Positions 46,216 to 56,324 of a stretch of DNA of 64,000 bases are shown piece by piece (position 1 is the stretch's first letter; each line of letters opens with the position of its first letter). The DNA is from Chromobacterium sphagni (GTDB lineage Bacteria > Pseudomonadota > Gammaproteobacteria > Burkholderiales > Chromobacteriaceae). A program made the position numbers and the translations under genes. The stretch spans positions 1 through 64,000 of the forward strand of contig NZ_MKCT01000017.1 of the NCBI RefSeq assembly GCF_001855555.1, read 5' to 3'. The notes beneath the pieces were generated by a model, which was given only the letters and a program-made list of their open reading frames with translations, was not told the DNA's origin and did no database searches.

Positions 46216-47054
46216 TGCCGACTTACCGTTTCGAGCTTGTCAATGTATTTGCCGAACAACGTTTCGGCGGCAATCCGCTGGCGGTGTTCCCGGATGCTGC
46301 CGGCCTGTCCGACGCGGACATGCAACTGATCGCCCGCCAGTTCAACCTGTCGGAAACCGTGTTCCTGCTCCCCGGCGATAGCGAAGCCGCGGCCAGCCTG
46401 CGTATTTTCACGCCAAATTATGAATTGCCGTTCGCCGGCCACCCCACGCTGGGCAGCGCGGCGGTGCTGCACGCGCGCGGCGAGGTCGGCGACAGCTTCG
46501 CGCTGCGCACCCGTTCCGGCCTGATCCCCATCCTGTATCGGGACGGCCTGTTCCGCCTGAGCGCGCCGGCCGCCACTGCGCGGCCGGCGGATTGTGGCCG
46601 TGAACAGGCGGCCGTGATGCTGGGCCTGTCGCCGAGCGACATCGCGCAGGATCCGCAATGGCTGAACGCCGGCAGCGAGCAACTGTTGATCGGCCTGGCC
46701 AGCCGCGAGGCGGTATTGCGCGCGCAGCCCGATCCGGCCTTGTTCCGCCGCCACGCCACCCTGCGCCCGGGACGCAGCGTCGCCTACGTCTGGCATCAGC
46801 AGGACGGCGTCGCCGCCGTGCGGCTGTTTTTTGAGCAGCAGGGTGCGGTGATCGAGGACCCGGGCACCGGCAGCGCCTGCGCCAACCTGGGCGGCTGGTG
46901 CGTGCTGAACGGCCTTGCGCCCTTGTCCTGGCGACTGGAGCAGGGGGAGGCGATAGACCGGCCAAACAGGCTTTACCTGGATATCGACGCCGCCGGGCAG
47001 GTGCGGGTGGGCGGCCGGACATGGCCTATGGGGCGGGGCGAGTTCAAATTGTGA
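46215..47054 (+). CDS. PhzF-family isomerase-like protein
   Basis: A 279-residue member of the PhzF/diaminopimelate-epimerase-fold family. Visible are FELVNVFAEQRFGGNPLAVF at the N-terminus, the FNLSETVFLL segment holding the conserved acidic residue, PFAGHPTLGSAAVL, and EDPGTGSACANLGGW near the C-terminus. No phenazine genes are near, so it is a generic family member with unknown substrate. ATG 46215 overlaps the upstream stop; a TTG one codon earlier is less likely. Confidence 0.9.
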   Translation: MPTYRFELVNVFAEQRFGGNPLAVFPDAAGLSDADMQLIARQFNLSETVFLLPGDSEAAASLRIFTPNYELPFAGHPTLGSAAVLHARGEVGDSFALRTRSGLIPILYRDGLFRLSAPAATARPADCGREQAAVMLGLSPSDIAQDPQWLNAGSEQLLIGLASREAVLRAQPDPALFRRHATLRPGRSVAYVWHQQDGVAAVRLFFEQQGAVIEDPGTGSACANLGGWCVLNGLAPLSWRLEQGEAIDRPNRLYLDIDAAGQVRVGGRTWPMGRGEFKL

Positions 47055-47147
47055 CGGCGCGGCGGCTTGACGATGCGGCCTGCTGTTGGCATCCTAGAGC
47101 CGCTGCTCCAAACTGTTGTTTCATAACAAATGAACGAGGAAAACATC

Positions 47148-47579
47148 ATGATTCGAATCGCCAAAGCCGCTTGCCTGGCTACCGCGCTGGGCCTGGCCAG
47201 CCAATTGGCTCTGGCTGGCAGCGCCGCCGGCCTGTGGAAGACCATAGACGACGAAACCCACCAGGCCAAGGCGCTGGTGCAGATCAACGAAGGCCCCAAC
47301 GGCGAGCTGACCGGCAAGGTGATCAAGCTCTACCTGCATCCGGAAGCGGTATGCGACAAGTGCGACGGCGCCAACAAGGGCAAGCCGGTCAATGGCATGC
47401 AGATCCTGTGGGGCCTGAAGAAGCAGGGCGACGAGTGGAGCGACGGCCAGATCCTCGATCCCAAGTCCGGCAAAATCTACACCTCCGGCGCCAAGCTGAT
47501 GGAAGACGGCAAGAAGCTGCGCGTGCGCGGCTATATCGGTCCCTTTTTCCGCAGTCAGGTTTGGGAACGTCAGCAGTAA
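47148..47579 (+). CDS. DUF2147-domain secreted protein
   Basis: A 143-residue exported protein with a signal peptide (MIRIAKAACLATALGLASQLALA) followed by the DUF2147 pattern AAGLWKTIDDETHQAKALVQ, a Cys pair CDKC, and GYIGPFFRSQVWER at the C-terminus, typical for the family. ACGAGGAAA before ATG 47148 decides the start over an in-frame ATG at 47130. Function unknown; probably periplasmic. Confidence 0.85.
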   Translation: MIRIAKAACLATALGLASQLALAGSAAGLWKTIDDETHQAKALVQINEGPNGELTGKVIKLYLHPEAVCDKCDGANKGKPVNGMQILWGLKKQGDEWSDGQILDPKSGKIYTSGAKLMEDGKKLRVRGYIGPFFRSQVWERQQ

Positions 47580-47606
47580 GCGGCAGCGCTCTGTCTGAAC
47601 GGACTG

Positions 47607-47640
47607 GGCGGAAGCCGGCGTCAAGCCGCTTCCGCCTTTT
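47607..47640 (+). terminator. Intrinsic terminator after the DUF2147 gene
   Basis: GGCGGAAGC...GCTTCCGCC stem (arms about 47607-47619 and 47625-47636, one bulged C) followed by TTTT. Confidence 0.85.
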
Positions 47641-47665
47641 GCATTCTTGAGTACAATCTGCCCTC

Positions 47666-49714
47666 ATGACTCCGCCGACCGATCTTGCCAACCAGCCGCC
47701 CACGGTGCCGGCTGCGCTGGCCAAAAAGCTGGAGAAGCTGGGCATACGCCGCCGCTTCGACCTGGTGCTGCACCTGCCGCTGCGCTACGAGGACGAAACC
47801 CATCTTTATCCTATCGCCGACGCGCCCTATGGCCAGCCGGTGCTGGTGGAGGGCGCCGTCGTCTCGCACGAGGTCAGCTTCAAGCCGCGCAAGCAGCTGC
47901 GGGTGCAGATCGAGGACGGCAGCGGCGTGCTGTTGCTGCGCTTCATCCATTTCTATCCCAGCCAGATCAAGCAGTTCGCCGAAGGCAGCCGCGTGCGCGC
48001 GCTGGGGGAAATCCGCCGCGGTTTCCTGGGCGACGAGATGGTCCACCCCAAAACGCGCGAAGTGCGCGAAGGCGCGCCGCTGGCGGAAAGCCTCACCCCG
48101 GTCTATCCCACGGTGAACGGCCTGACCCAGCCGATGCTGCGCAAGCTGGTGCATGGCGAGCTGCGTTTGCAGCAATTGGGCGAGGTGTTGCCACCGCCGC
48201 TCCTGGAGCCGCTGGCCTTGCAGCCGTTCGCCGAGGCGATCCGCCTGCTACACCAGCCGCCGCCGGAATGGTCGGCGCAGCAATTGGCCGATCCGCGGCT
48301 GCCGGCCTGGCAGCGGCTGAAGTTCGACGAGCTGCTGGCGCAGCAGCTGTCTATGCGGCTGGCCTACCGCGCGCGCCGGCAGGGCAGCGCGCCGCGCATC
48401 GTCGGCGATGGCAGTCTGAGCGCCCGCCTGCTGCAGAACCTGCCGTTCCAGCTCACCGCCGCGCAGCGCCGGGTGCTGGAGGATATCCGCGCCGATCTGG
48501 CACTGCCGCATCCGATGCACCGGCTGCTGCAGGGCGATGTGGGCAGCGGCAAGACCATAGTCGCCGCGCTAGCGGCCTTGTCCGCCATCGAGGCGGGCTA
48601 TCAGGTGGCGCTGATGGCGCCGACCGAAATCCTGGCCGAGCAGCATTATCTCAAATTGTCCGGCTGGCTGGCGCCGCTGGGAATCGGCGTGGCCTGGCTG
48701 TCCGGCAGCCTGAGGAAAAAGGCCAAGGCGCAGGCGCTGGAGGAGATCGCCGCCGGTCGTTGCCGGCTGGCAGTGGGTACCCATGCGCTGTTCCAGGACG
48801 ATGTGCGCTTCGAGAGGCTGGGGCTGGCGATCGTCGACGAGCAGCACCGCTTCGGCGTCGGCCAGCGGCTGGCGCTGCAAGGCAAGGGCGAGGAGCCGCA
48901 CCAGCTGATGATGTCGGCCACGCCCATCCCGCGCACGCTGGCGATGAGCTTCTACGCCGATCTGGACGTGTCGGTGATAGACGAGCTGCCGCCCGGGCGC
49001 ACCCCTATCGTCACCAAGCTGATAGGCAACCCGCGCCGTCCCGAGGTGGTGGGCCTGGTGGAGCGCACCTGTGCCGAGGGACAGCAGGCCTACTGGGTGT
49101 GTCCGTTGATCGAGGAATCTGAAGCCCTGCAACTGCAGACCGCGGTGGATAGCCACCAGCAGCTGCAGCAGGACCTGCCAGGCCGCCGCATCGGCCTGGT
49201 GCACGGCAGGATGAAGGCGGCGGAAAAGGCGGTGGTGATGGCGGCTTTCGCCGGTGGCGAGCTGGACGTGCTGGTGGCCACCACGGTGATAGAGGTAGGG
49301 GTGGACGTGCCCAACGCCAGCCTGATGGTGATCGAGCACGCGGAGAGGATGGGCCTGGCCCAGCTGCACCAGTTGCGCGGCCGGGTAGGGCGCGGCAGCG
49401 CCAGGAGCGTATGCGTGCTGCTGTTCGACAGCCCGCTGTCCGATCTGGCCAAAGCCAGGTTGAAGGTGATCTACGAGAATGTCGACGGTTTCGAGATCGC
49501 CCGCCAGGATTTGCAGATCCGCGGTCCGGGCGAATTCCTGGGCGCGCGCCAGAGCGGCTTGCCGATGCTGCGCTTCGCCGACCTGGAGCAGGACCAGCAG
49601 CTGCTGGAGGCGGCGCGGGACTTGGCGCCGCAATTGCTGGAGCGCTGGCCGCAGGCGGCCGACGCGCACCTGGAGCGCTGGCTGGCCGGCAAGGAGCAGT
49701 TTCTCAAAGCGTAA
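47666..49714 (+). CDS. recG: ATP-dependent DNA helicase RecG
   Basis: RecG remodels stalled forks and Holliday junctions. The 682-residue product has an N-terminal wedge (LEKLGIRRRFDLVLHLPLRY), helicase motif I LQGDVGSGKTIVAALAAL, motif II VDEQHRFGV, motif III MSATPIPRTLA, and the C-terminal motif VI HQLRGRVGRGSARS. All are intact and length is normal. Start at ATG 47666, soon after the upstream terminator. Confidence 0.96.
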   Translation: MTPPTDLANQPPTVPAALAKKLEKLGIRRRFDLVLHLPLRYEDETHLYPIADAPYGQPVLVEGAVVSHEVSFKPRKQLRVQIEDGSGVLLLRFIHFYPSQIKQFAEGSRVRALGEIRRGFLGDEMVHPKTREVREGAPLAESLTPVYPTVNGLTQPMLRKLVHGELRLQQLGEVLPPPLLEPLALQPFAEAIRLLHQPPPEWSAQQLADPRLPAWQRLKFDELLAQQLSMRLAYRARRQGSAPRIVGDGSLSARLLQNLPFQLTAAQRRVLEDIRADLALPHPMHRLLQGDVGSGKTIVAALAALSAIEAGYQVALMAPTEILAEQHYLKLSGWLAPLGIGVAWLSGSLRKKAKAQALEEIAAGRCRLAVGTHALFQDDVRFERLGLAIVDEQHRFGVGQRLALQGKGEEPHQLMMSATPIPRTLAMSFYADLDVSVIDELPPGRTPIVTKLIGNPRRPEVVGLVERTCAEGQQAYWVCPLIEESEALQLQTAVDSHQQLQQDLPGRRIGLVHGRMKAAEKAVVMAAFAGGELDVLVATTVIEVGVDVPNASLMVIEHAERMGLAQLHQLRGRVGRGSARSVCVLLFDSPLSDLAKARLKVIYENVDGFEIARQDLQIRGPGEFLGARQSGLPMLRFADLEQDQQLLEAARDLAPQLLERWPQAADAHLERWLAGKEQFLKA

Positions 49715-49719
49715 AAAAT

Positions 49720-49747
49720 CCGCCGCGATTGGGGGAAATCGCGGCGG
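49720..49747 (-). terminator. Terminator hairpin between recG and pitA
   Basis: A perfect 11-bp stem, CCGCCGCGATT (49720-49730) with AATCGCGGCGG (49737-49747). On the minus strand it is followed by a T-run (complement of 49712-49718). It may serve both genes. Confidence 0.65.
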
Positions 49748-49862
49748 TGAGGGAGGATTGCTGCAAACAAAAGAAACCATTAATGAAGCCAGCACATATT
49801 AGCAATGTGTGAATTAAAGGCTCAAGCGCAGCCAGCCTTTCCCTTGACCCAGATCAAGCATG

Positions 49863-49892
49863 AAAAAAGCCACCGCGAGCGGTGGCTTTTTT
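49863..49892. terminator. Bidirectional terminator downstream of pitA
   Basis: AAAAAAGCCACCGC (49863-49876) pairs with GCGGTGGCTTTTTT (49879-49892). It lies 18 bases beyond the pitA stop. Confidence 0.88.
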
Positions 49893-49910
49893 CATTGCGG
49901 GCAGCAGGTA

Positions 49911-51365
49911 TCAGAACCACTGCGCCGACAGGTAGTACAGGCCGCCGGCCAGCGCCATCGAGGCGGGCAGGGTGAACAGCCAGGCCAGCGCGATCGAGCG
50001 CACGGTGCCCATCTGCAGGCCGGCCTTGTCGGCCACCATGGTGCCGGCCACGCCGCTGGACAGCACGTGGGTGGTGGACACCGGGAAGCCGAACCAGCTG
50101 GCCAGGCCGATGGAGACGGCCGCGGTGGTCTGCGCCGCCACGCCCTGGGCGTAGGTCATGTCCTTCTTGCCTATGCCTTCGCCGACGGTCTTCACTACGC
50201 GCTTCCAGCCTATCATGGTGCCGATGCCCAGCGACAGGGCGACGGCGACGATCACCCAGGTCGGCGCGTATTCGGTGGTGGTGGTCAGATCCTTGCGCAG
50301 ATTGTCCAGCAGCTGCCTGTCGTCGGAAGTGAGGTTGGGCAGGGTGGACGCCTTCTTGGCGGCGTCGTCCAGGCACAACAGTTGGGTGCGCACGTCCCAG
50401 CGCTGCGAAGCGCTGATCTGGTGGTAGTCGGAGCCATCGCCCATCAGGGCCAGCAGTTTCTGAGCGGTGGCGACGGTCTGCTGCGGGTGGCACTCGTACT
50501 GGCTGGTGCTGGTGGACTTGACGATGATGTGCGACAGGTCCGCCTCATGGCGCTGGTAGAACTGCTGCAGGTGCTGCGCCGCGTCGCGGGTGCGCTCCAG
50601 CTGGTAGGGCGTGCTGTCCAGGTTCAGCACGAACTTCGCCGGCACGATTCCGATCAGCACCAGCATGATCAGGCCGACGCCCTTCTGGCCGTCGTTGGAG
50701 CCGTGGGCGAAGCTGACGCCCATCGCCGACACGATCAGCATGAAGCGGGTCCAGAACGGCGGATGCTTGCGGCCTTCGACCTGCTGGCGCTGGTATGGCG
50801 TCTTGTGCACATTGCTGTGCGGACGGAAGCGTCGCAGCAGGATGACGATCAGGCCCGCGACCACCGCGCCGACCACCGGCGAAACCAGCAGCGAGGCGCC
50901 GACATCCACCGCCTTGCCCCAGTTGATGCCATGGGACAGCGAAGTGTGGTTGATCAGGCTGTTGGCCACGCCGACGCCCAGGATGGCGCCGATCAGCGTG
51001 TGGCTGCTGGATGCCGGCAGGCCCAGATACCAGGTGCCCAGGTTCCAGATGATGGCGGCGGCCAACAGCGCGAACACCATCGACATGCCGCGGGTGGTGT
51101 TGACCGAGATCAGCAAGTCAACCGGCAGCAGGTGGACGATGGCGTAGGCCACGGCCAGTCCGCCGCTCATCACGCCGAGGAAGTTGCAGATGCCGGAATA
51201 GAACACGGCAAGGCGCGGCTTCATCGACTGGGTGTAGATGACGGTGGCGACGGCGTTGGCGGTATCGTGAAAACCGTTGATGAACTCAAATGCGAGCACG
51301 AAGCCCAGCGAAAGCATCAAAGTGATGGCTACATGGGTGTCGAGCCCGGAGAACAGGTCCAGCAT
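49911..51365 (-). CDS. pitA: PiT-family inorganic phosphate transporter
   Basis: A 484-residue low-affinity phosphate/metal symporter. It carries both PiT signatures: FEFINGFHDTANAVATVIYT near the N-terminus and VSFAHGSNDGQKGVGLIML in the middle. About ten membrane helices flank a soluble loop of about 140 residues (TPYQLERTRDAAQ to TEYAPTW). Typical PitA length. It is downstream of, and in the same orientation as, the pst operon, giving the cell both low- and high-affinity uptake from one locus. Confidence 0.93.
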   Translation of the reverse strand: MLDLFSGLDTHVAITLMLSLGFVLAFEFINGFHDTANAVATVIYTQSMKPRLAVFYSGICNFLGVMSGGLAVAYAIVHLLPVDLLISVNTTRGMSMVFALLAAAIIWNLGTWYLGLPASSSHTLIGAILGVGVANSLINHTSLSHGINWGKAVDVGASLLVSPVVGAVVAGLIVILLRRFRPHSNVHKTPYQRQQVEGRKHPPFWTRFMLIVSAMGVSFAHGSNDGQKGVGLIMLVLIGIVPAKFVLNLDSTPYQLERTRDAAQHLQQFYQRHEADLSHIIVKSTSTSQYECHPQQTVATAQKLLALMGDGSDYHQISASQRWDVRTQLLCLDDAAKKASTLPNLTSDDRQLLDNLRKDLTTTTEYAPTWVIVAVALSLGIGTMIGWKRVVKTVGEGIGKKDMTYAQGVAAQTTAAVSIGLASWFGFPVSTTHVLSSGVAGTMVADKAGLQMGTVRSIALAWLFTLPASMALAGGLYYLSAQWF

Positions 51366-51394
51366 GGCGAGTCTGCGATAATCGTAAAGGCGGG

Positions 51395-51423
51395 ATTGTT
51401 GGGTTCCAGGCCAATGGCGTCAA
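51395..51423 (-). promoter_or_regulatory. Possible sigma-70 promoter for pitA
   Basis: Read on the minus strand: TTGACG (51423-51418), 17-base spacer, AACAAT (51400-51395), about 30 bases before the ATG. The -35 match is good and the -10 is only 4 of 6. Confidence 0.35.
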
Positions 51424-51621
51424 GTGTTTATAAAAAAAAAATAAACCCTGTGGTTTTGCCTGCGAAAACGGCAAAATCAGCTTGACAGCATCGGCGGGCA
51501 AGCCAGTTAAGTCCATGATTTTTCATCATGTCATCGGCATCGCGTGCTGGCTTTGATATATGGTGCGCGGCTGGCGGCATCGATATTTGTCATGCGCGCC
51601 AGCCGCGGCGGCGGGAAGGGG

Positions 51622-52395
51622 TCAGCCGAACTTGCCGGTGATGTAGTCTTCGGTCGCCTTCTGCTGCGGGGTGGTGAAGATGGTGTCGGTCTTGCCGAAC
51701 TCCACCAGCTCGCCCAGATACATATAGGCGGTGAAGTCGGACACCCGCGCCGCCTGCTGCATATTGTGCGTGACGATGGCGATGGTGTAGTCCTCCTTCA
51801 GTTCATGAATCAGCTCTTCGATGTGGGCGGTGGAAATCGGGTCCAGCGCCGAAGTCGGTTCGTCCAGCAGCAGCACTTCCGGCTTGGAGGCCACCGCGCG
51901 GGCGATGCACAAGCGCTGTTGCTGGCCGCCGGACAGCGAGTGGCCGGACTGCTTGAGCTTGTCCTTCACCTCGTCCCACAGCGCGGCCTTGCGCAGCGCC
52001 CATTCCACTCGGTCTTCCATCTCGCCCTTGGATAGTTTCTCGTACAGCTTCACGCCGAAGGTGATGTTGTCGTAGATCGACATCGGAAACGGGGTGGGCT
52101 TCTGGAACACCATGCCCACCTTGGCGCGCAGCAAGTTGACGTCGATGTCGCGCGCCAGGATGTTCTGGCCGTCCAGCATGATGTCGCCCTCGGCGCGCAG
52201 GCCGGGGTAGAGCTCGTACATGCGGTTGAAGGTGCGCAGCAGCGTGGACTTGCCGCAGCCGGACGGGCCGATGAAGGCGGTGACCTTGTGCGGGGCGATT
52301 TCCAGCTGGATGTTTTTCAGCGCGTGGAAGTTGCCGTAGAAGAAATTGAGGTTGCGGACCTCGAGCTTGGTAGAGGGGCTAGCCATGGTTGTCAT
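51622..52395 (-). CDS. pstB: Phosphate ABC transporter ATP-binding protein PstB
   Basis: A 257-residue ATPase energising high-affinity phosphate import. Walker [10 protein letters not shown], signature [16 protein letters not shown] and Walker [14 protein letters not shown] are intact, as is PstB-typical [15 protein letters not shown]. It ends the pst gene run. No phoU follows (a gap and then pitA), although phoU commonly sits after pstB. Confidence 0.97.
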   Translation of the reverse strand: MTTMASPSTKLEVRNLNFFYGNFHALKNIQLEIAPHKVTAFIGPSGCGKSTLLRTFNRMYELYPGLRAEGDIMLDGQNILARDIDVNLLRAKVGMVFQKPTPFPMSIYDNITFGVKLYEKLSKGEMEDRVEWALRKAALWDEVKDKLKQSGHSLSGGQQQRLCIARAVASKPEVLLLDEPTSALDPISTAHIEELIHELKEDYTIAIVTHNMQQAARVSDFTAYMYLGELVEFGKTDTIFTTPQQKATEDYITGKFG

Positions 52396-52398
52396 GCC

Positions 52399-53319
52399 TT
52401 AATTCGATTGATTTTTGCTGCCGCCCATCCAGCGGGCGACGATGTTCAGGGTCAGCACGCTGAAGGTGATCAGCAGCGAACCCGCCCACGCCAGTTTGTG
52501 CCAGTCCTCGTAGGGGCTCATGGCGAACTGGAAGATCACGATCGGCAGGTTGGCCATCGGCTGGTTCATATTGCTGTTGAAGAACTGGTTGTTCAGCGCG
52601 GTGAACAGCAGCGGCGCGGTTTCGCCGGAGATGCGCGCCACCGCCAGCAGGATGCCGGTCAGCACGCCGGCCTTGGCCGAGCGCAGCGTGACGGTGAGAA
52701 TCACCTTCCATTGCGGCGCGCCCAGCGCGATGGCCGCCTCGCGCAGGCTGTTGGGCACCAGGCGCAGCATGTTCTCGGTGGTACGCACCACCACCGGGAT
52801 CACCAGGATGGCCAGCGCCACCGAGCCGGCCCAGCCGGAGAAATGCCCTACCGACACCACGTACACTTCGTAGACGAACAGGCCGATCACGATGGACGGC
52901 GCCGACAGCAGGATGTCGTTGATGAAGCGGGTGGCCGGCGCCAGCCAGCCGCGCTGGCCGTATTCGGCCAGGTAGATGCCGGCCAGGATGCCGATCGGCG
53001 TGCCGAACAGCGTGCCGAAGCCGGTCATCACCAGGCTGCCGTAGATGGCGTTGGCCAGGCCGCCGGTGCTGCCCGGCGGCGGGGTGCTTTCGGTGAACAC
53101 GCGCCAGTCTATGCCGGACAAGCCGTATTGCAGCAGGGTGGCCAGAATCCAGAACAGCCAGAATAGGCCGAACACCATGGTGAACATCGAGCCGGCCATG
53201 GTCAGGCGGTTGACCACGCGGCGGCGGCGGTAGGTGAGACTGTCCTGTTTCAGGCTGACAGGCGCGCGCTGGAGGGCTTGGCTCATGGAACTTTGGCTCA
53301 TGGAGGAGGCGTCTTTCAT
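52399..53319 (-). CDS. pstA: Phosphate ABC transporter permease PstA
   Basis: A 306-residue permease with six membrane helices. The cytoplasmic EAA-type loop is present ([20 protein letters not shown]), as are the family strings [20 protein letters not shown] and [19 protein letters not shown]. It starts two bases after the pstC stop and ends three bases before pstB. Several N-terminal ATGs exist; the first is taken. Confidence 0.95.
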   Translation of the reverse strand: MKDASSMSQSSMSQALQRAPVSLKQDSLTYRRRRVVNRLTMAGSMFTMVFGLFWLFWILATLLQYGLSGIDWRVFTESTPPPGSTGGLANAIYGSLVMTGFGTLFGTPIGILAGIYLAEYGQRGWLAPATRFINDILLSAPSIVIGLFVYEVYVVSVGHFSGWAGSVALAILVIPVVVRTTENMLRLVPNSLREAAIALGAPQWKVILTVTLRSAKAGVLTGILLAVARISGETAPLLFTALNNQFFNSNMNQPMANLPIVIFQFAMSPYEDWHKLAWAGSLLITFSVLTLNIVARWMGGSKNQSN

Positions 53320-53320
53320 A

Positions 53321-54283
53321 TCAGGAAGGCTGGCCTTCCTGCTTCTTCAGGCGCAGCAGCAACAGCTTGGAGCAGGACAGCACGACAAAGGTGATGAAGA
53401 ACAGGATCAGGCCCAGTTCGATCAGCGAGCCCATGTATAGGTCGCCGTTGGCTTCGGCGAACTCGTTGGCCAGCGACGAGGCGATGGAATTGCCCGGCTC
53501 GAACAGGCTGGTGGTGAAACGGGTGGAGTTGCCGATGACGAAGGTCACCGCCATGGTTTCGCCCAGCGCGCGGCCGAGGCCCAGCATGATGCCGCCGACC
53601 ACGCCGGTCTTGGTGTAGGGCAGCACGATGTAGCGCACCACCTCCCAGGTGGTGGAGCCCAGGCCATAGGCCGATTCCTTGAGCATCACAGGCACCACCT
53701 CGAACACATCGCGCATCACCGAGGCGATGAAGGGAATCACCATGATGGCCAGGATCAGGCCGGCAGTGAACATGCCAATGCCCATCGGCGCGCCCTGAAA
53801 CAAGAAACCCAGCAGCGGCAGATCGCCCAGATTTTCGATCAGCCAGGGCTGGATGTGGTCGGAGAAGAAGGGCGCGAACACGAACAAGCCCCACATGCCG
53901 TAGATGATGGACGGGATGCCGGCCAACAGCTCGATGGCGATGCCCAGCGGGCGCTTCAACCAGGTGGGGCACAGTTCGGTCAGGAACAGCGCGATGCCGA
54001 AGCTGACCGGCACGCCGATCAGCAGGGCGATGACGGAGGTGGCCAGGGTGCCGAAGATGGGCACCACCGCGCCGAATTTGTTCTGTACGGGATCCCAGTC
54101 GGTATTGAACAGGAAGCCCCAGCCGAAGCCCTTGATGCTGGGCATCGCGCCGATCAGCAGCGAAATGAGGATAGCCACCAACAGCGCCAGCACCAGGAAG
54201 GCGAAGCAGCGGGTGGTGATGCGGAACAGCTTGTCCAGCAACATCTGGTAGGTCAGCTGCTGCTCATTGCTCAGTTTTTGCAT
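53321..54283 (-). CDS. pstC: Phosphate ABC transporter permease PstC
   Basis: A 320-residue permease with six helices. It has family-typical [40 protein letters not shown] and the cytoplasmic loop [20 protein letters not shown]. The pair with PstA forms the membrane channel of the Pst importer. It is separated from pstS by an 85-base gap with a hairpin. Confidence 0.95.
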   Translation of the reverse strand: MQKLSNEQQLTYQMLLDKLFRITTRCFAFLVLALLVAILISLLIGAMPSIKGFGWGFLFNTDWDPVQNKFGAVVPIFGTLATSVIALLIGVPVSFGIALFLTELCPTWLKRPLGIAIELLAGIPSIIYGMWGLFVFAPFFSDHIQPWLIENLGDLPLLGFLFQGAPMGIGMFTAGLILAIMVIPFIASVMRDVFEVVPVMLKESAYGLGSTTWEVVRYIVLPYTKTGVVGGIMLGLGRALGETMAVTFVIGNSTRFTTSLFEPGNSIASSLANEFAEANGDLYMGSLIELGLILFFITFVVLSCSKLLLLRLKKQEGQPS

Positions 54284-54310
54284 GTGTCGATTCTTGATGG
54301 TTCAGACACA

Positions 54311-54340
54311 AGGCCGGAGAGAGCTCACTCTCCCCGGCCT
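54311..54340. terminator. Hairpin between pstS and pstC
   Basis: AGGCCGG and CCGGCCT arms (54311-54317 and 54334-54340) extend inward with GAGAG/CTCTC after one mismatch. No T-run follows. A hairpin after the binding-protein gene often protects its mRNA and lowers downstream expression, as is common for pstS. Confidence 0.6.
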
Positions 54341-54368
54341 GGGTGACGATCAGTATAACTTCAGCTTG

Positions 54369-55406
54369 TCAGTTCCAGACAGTCTTGCCGCTGCCGTCGG
54401 TGATCTGCTTCCAGCTGGAGCGAATGATGGTCTTGACGTTGTCCGGCATCGGGATGTAGTCCAACTCCTGCGCGGTCTTGTCGCCGTTCTTGTAAGCCCA
54501 GTCGAAGTACTTCAGCACTTCGGTGGCCTGAGCCGGCTTGTCCTGCTTCTTGTGCATCAGGATGAAGGTGGCGCCGGCGATCGGCCAGCTCTGCTTGCCG
54601 GGCTGGTTGGTCAGCAGCAGGTAGAAACCCTGGGCCTTTTTCCAGTCGGCGTTGGCGGCGGCGGCCTTGAACGAGGCTTCTTCCGGCTTGACGAAGGCAC
54701 CGGCCTGGTTCTGCAGCAGGCCGTAGCTCAGCTTGTTCTGCTTGGCGTAGGCGTACTCGACGTAGCCGATCGAGCCCTTGATGCGCGACACGTAGTTGGC
54801 CACGCCTTCGTTGCCCTTGCCGCCGACCGAGCTGCCCTTCCAGCTGACGGCGGTGTTGGAGCCGACGTCCTTCGCCCATTCCGGCGAAACCTTGGACAGG
54901 TAGTTGGTGAAGATGAAAGTGGTGCCGGAGCCGTCGGAGCGGCGCACCACGGAAATGCGCTGGTCAGGCAGCTTGACGCCAGGATTCAGCTTGGCGATTG
55001 CGGCGTCGTTCCACTTGGCGATCTTGCCCATGTAGATGTCGGCCAGCAGCGGGCCGGTGAACTTGATCTGGCCGGCGGCGATGCCCGGGATGTTGTACAC
55101 CGGCACCACGCCGCCCATTACGGTCGGGAATTGGGTCAGGCCGGACTTTTCCAGCTCTTCGGGCTTCAGCGGCATGTCGGAGGCGCCGAAATCGACAGTC
55201 TTGGACTGGATCTGCTTGATGCCGCCGCCGGAACCGATGGACTGGTAGTTCATGTTGTTGCCGGTGTTGCCCTTGTAGGTGGCGGCCCACTTGGCGTACA
55301 GCGGATAGGGAAAGGTCGCGCCGGCGCCGGTGATGTCGGCTGCGTAGACCGAACCTGCGATCAGCACGGAACCAAGAGCCGCTGCCAGACGTACAGATTG
55401 TTTCAT
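54369..55406 (-). CDS. pstS: Phosphate ABC transporter substrate-binding protein PstS
   Basis: A 345-residue periplasmic phosphate-binding protein with signal peptide MKQSVRLAAALGSVLIAGSV. Phosphate-site segments are all present: ITGAGATFPYPLYAKWA, YQSIGSGGGIKQIQSKTVDF, FGASDMPLKPEEL and VVRRSDGSGTTFIFTNYLSK. First gene of the pst run and nearest to the divergent promoter region with tpiA. Confidence 0.97.
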   Translation of the reverse strand: MKQSVRLAAALGSVLIAGSVYAADITGAGATFPYPLYAKWAATYKGNTGNNMNYQSIGSGGGIKQIQSKTVDFGASDMPLKPEELEKSGLTQFPTVMGGVVPVYNIPGIAAGQIKFTGPLLADIYMGKIAKWNDAAIAKLNPGVKLPDQRISVVRRSDGSGTTFIFTNYLSKVSPEWAKDVGSNTAVSWKGSSVGGKGNEGVANYVSRIKGSIGYVEYAYAKQNKLSYGLLQNQAGAFVKPEEASFKAAAANADWKKAQGFYLLLTNQPGKQSWPIAGATFILMHKKQDKPAQATEVLKYFDWAYKNGDKTAQELDYIPMPDNVKTIIRSSWKQITDGSGKTVWN

Positions 55407-55469
55407 GCTTAACTCCCGAACGATGTAATGAGACTGCTGTTGTGATTGCCGCCATCGTATAGCTGAAAT

Positions 55470-55487
55470 CTTGCAGTAATATTACAA
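55470..55487 (-). promoter_or_regulatory. Candidate PHO box upstream of pstS
   Basis: On the minus strand TTGTAAT-ATTA-CTGCAAG has the 7-4-7 layout of a PhoB site, but only about 9 of 14 consensus positions match. It lies some 65-80 bases before the pstS ATG, where a PhoB-dependent promoter would be expected. Confidence 0.4.
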
Positions 55488-55512
55488 GTCGTAAATGCTT
55501 GACCTGAAGACG

Positions 55513-55541
55513 TTGGTGCGGTCCGGTGGGCAGGGTATAAT
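55513..55541 (+). promoter_or_regulatory. Putative sigma-70 promoter for tpiA
   Basis: TTGGTG (55513-55518), 17-base spacer, perfect TATAAT (55536-55541), 32 bases before the tpiA ATG. The -35 is weak. Confidence 0.5.
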
Positions 55542-55573
55542 CCGTCGCAACAACACATACGGTGGAGAGACAG

Positions 55574-56323
55574 ATGTCCGGCAAGCTGGTGATTGGCAAC
55601 TGGAAGATGAACACCCGCGGCGACAGCGCCCGCCAGCTGGCGGCCGAGCTGCTGGCGGATCGGGACACCAATCGCGAGGGGGTGGCCATCGCCGCGCCGG
55701 CGGTCTATCTGGCTGAGCTGGCCGAGCAGCTGAAGGGCAGCGGCATCGCGCTGTCGGCGCAGGACGTCAGCCGCTTCGACGCCGACGGCGCCTTCACCGG
55801 CGAGGTGAGCGCCGCGATGCTGGCGGATGCCGGCTGCCGCTACGCGCTGGTCGGCCATTCCGAACGCCGCCAGTATTTCGCCGAGAGCAACGAGGCGCTG
55901 CTGAAGAAGATGCGCCATGCCATCGCCGCCGGCCTGGTACCGGTATTGTGCGTCGGCGAGACGCTGGAGCAGCGCGAGGCGGGCGATTATATGGAAGTGG
56001 TGCGCCGGCAGCTTGCGCTTCTGGCCGACATCGACCATGGTGATGAATACGTCGTCGCTTATGAGCCGGTATGGGCCATAGGCACCGGCAAGGTTGCCAC
56101 TCTGGAGCAGATCGCCGAAATCCATGCATTCATCAAAAATTGGTGCTTGCAAAAGGCCGGGGGCTCGGCTAAGATTCGCGTCCTCTACGGCGGCAGTGTC
56201 AAAGCAGAGAACGCCGAGTCCATTCTGGCGACGAAACACGTCGACGGAGCATTGGTCGGAGGGGCCTCTCTGGACGCCCGTTCATTCAGAGTGATTTGCC
56301 AAGCCGCAGGAAAAATGATATAG
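55574..56323 (+). CDS. tpiA: Triosephosphate isomerase TpiA
   Basis: TpiA interconverts dihydroxyacetone phosphate and glyceraldehyde 3-phosphate in glycolysis. The 249-residue TIM barrel has the substrate Lys in GNWKMNTRG, the electrophilic His in [10 protein letters not shown], the catalytic Glu in [12 protein letters not shown] (loop 6), and the C-terminal phosphate loop [13 protein letters not shown] 55574 with GGAGAG upstream is preferred over an in-frame GTG at 55562. Confidence 0.97.
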   Translation: MSGKLVIGNWKMNTRGDSARQLAAELLADRDTNREGVAIAAPAVYLAELAEQLKGSGIALSAQDVSRFDADGAFTGEVSAAMLADAGCRYALVGHSERRQYFAESNEALLKKMRHAIAAGLVPVLCVGETLEQREAGDYMEVVRRQLALLADIDHGDEYVVAYEPVWAIGTGKVATLEQIAEIHAFIKNWCLQKAGGSAKIRVLYGGSVKAENAESILATKHVDGALVGGASLDARSFRVICQAAGKMI

Positions 56324-56324
56324 T

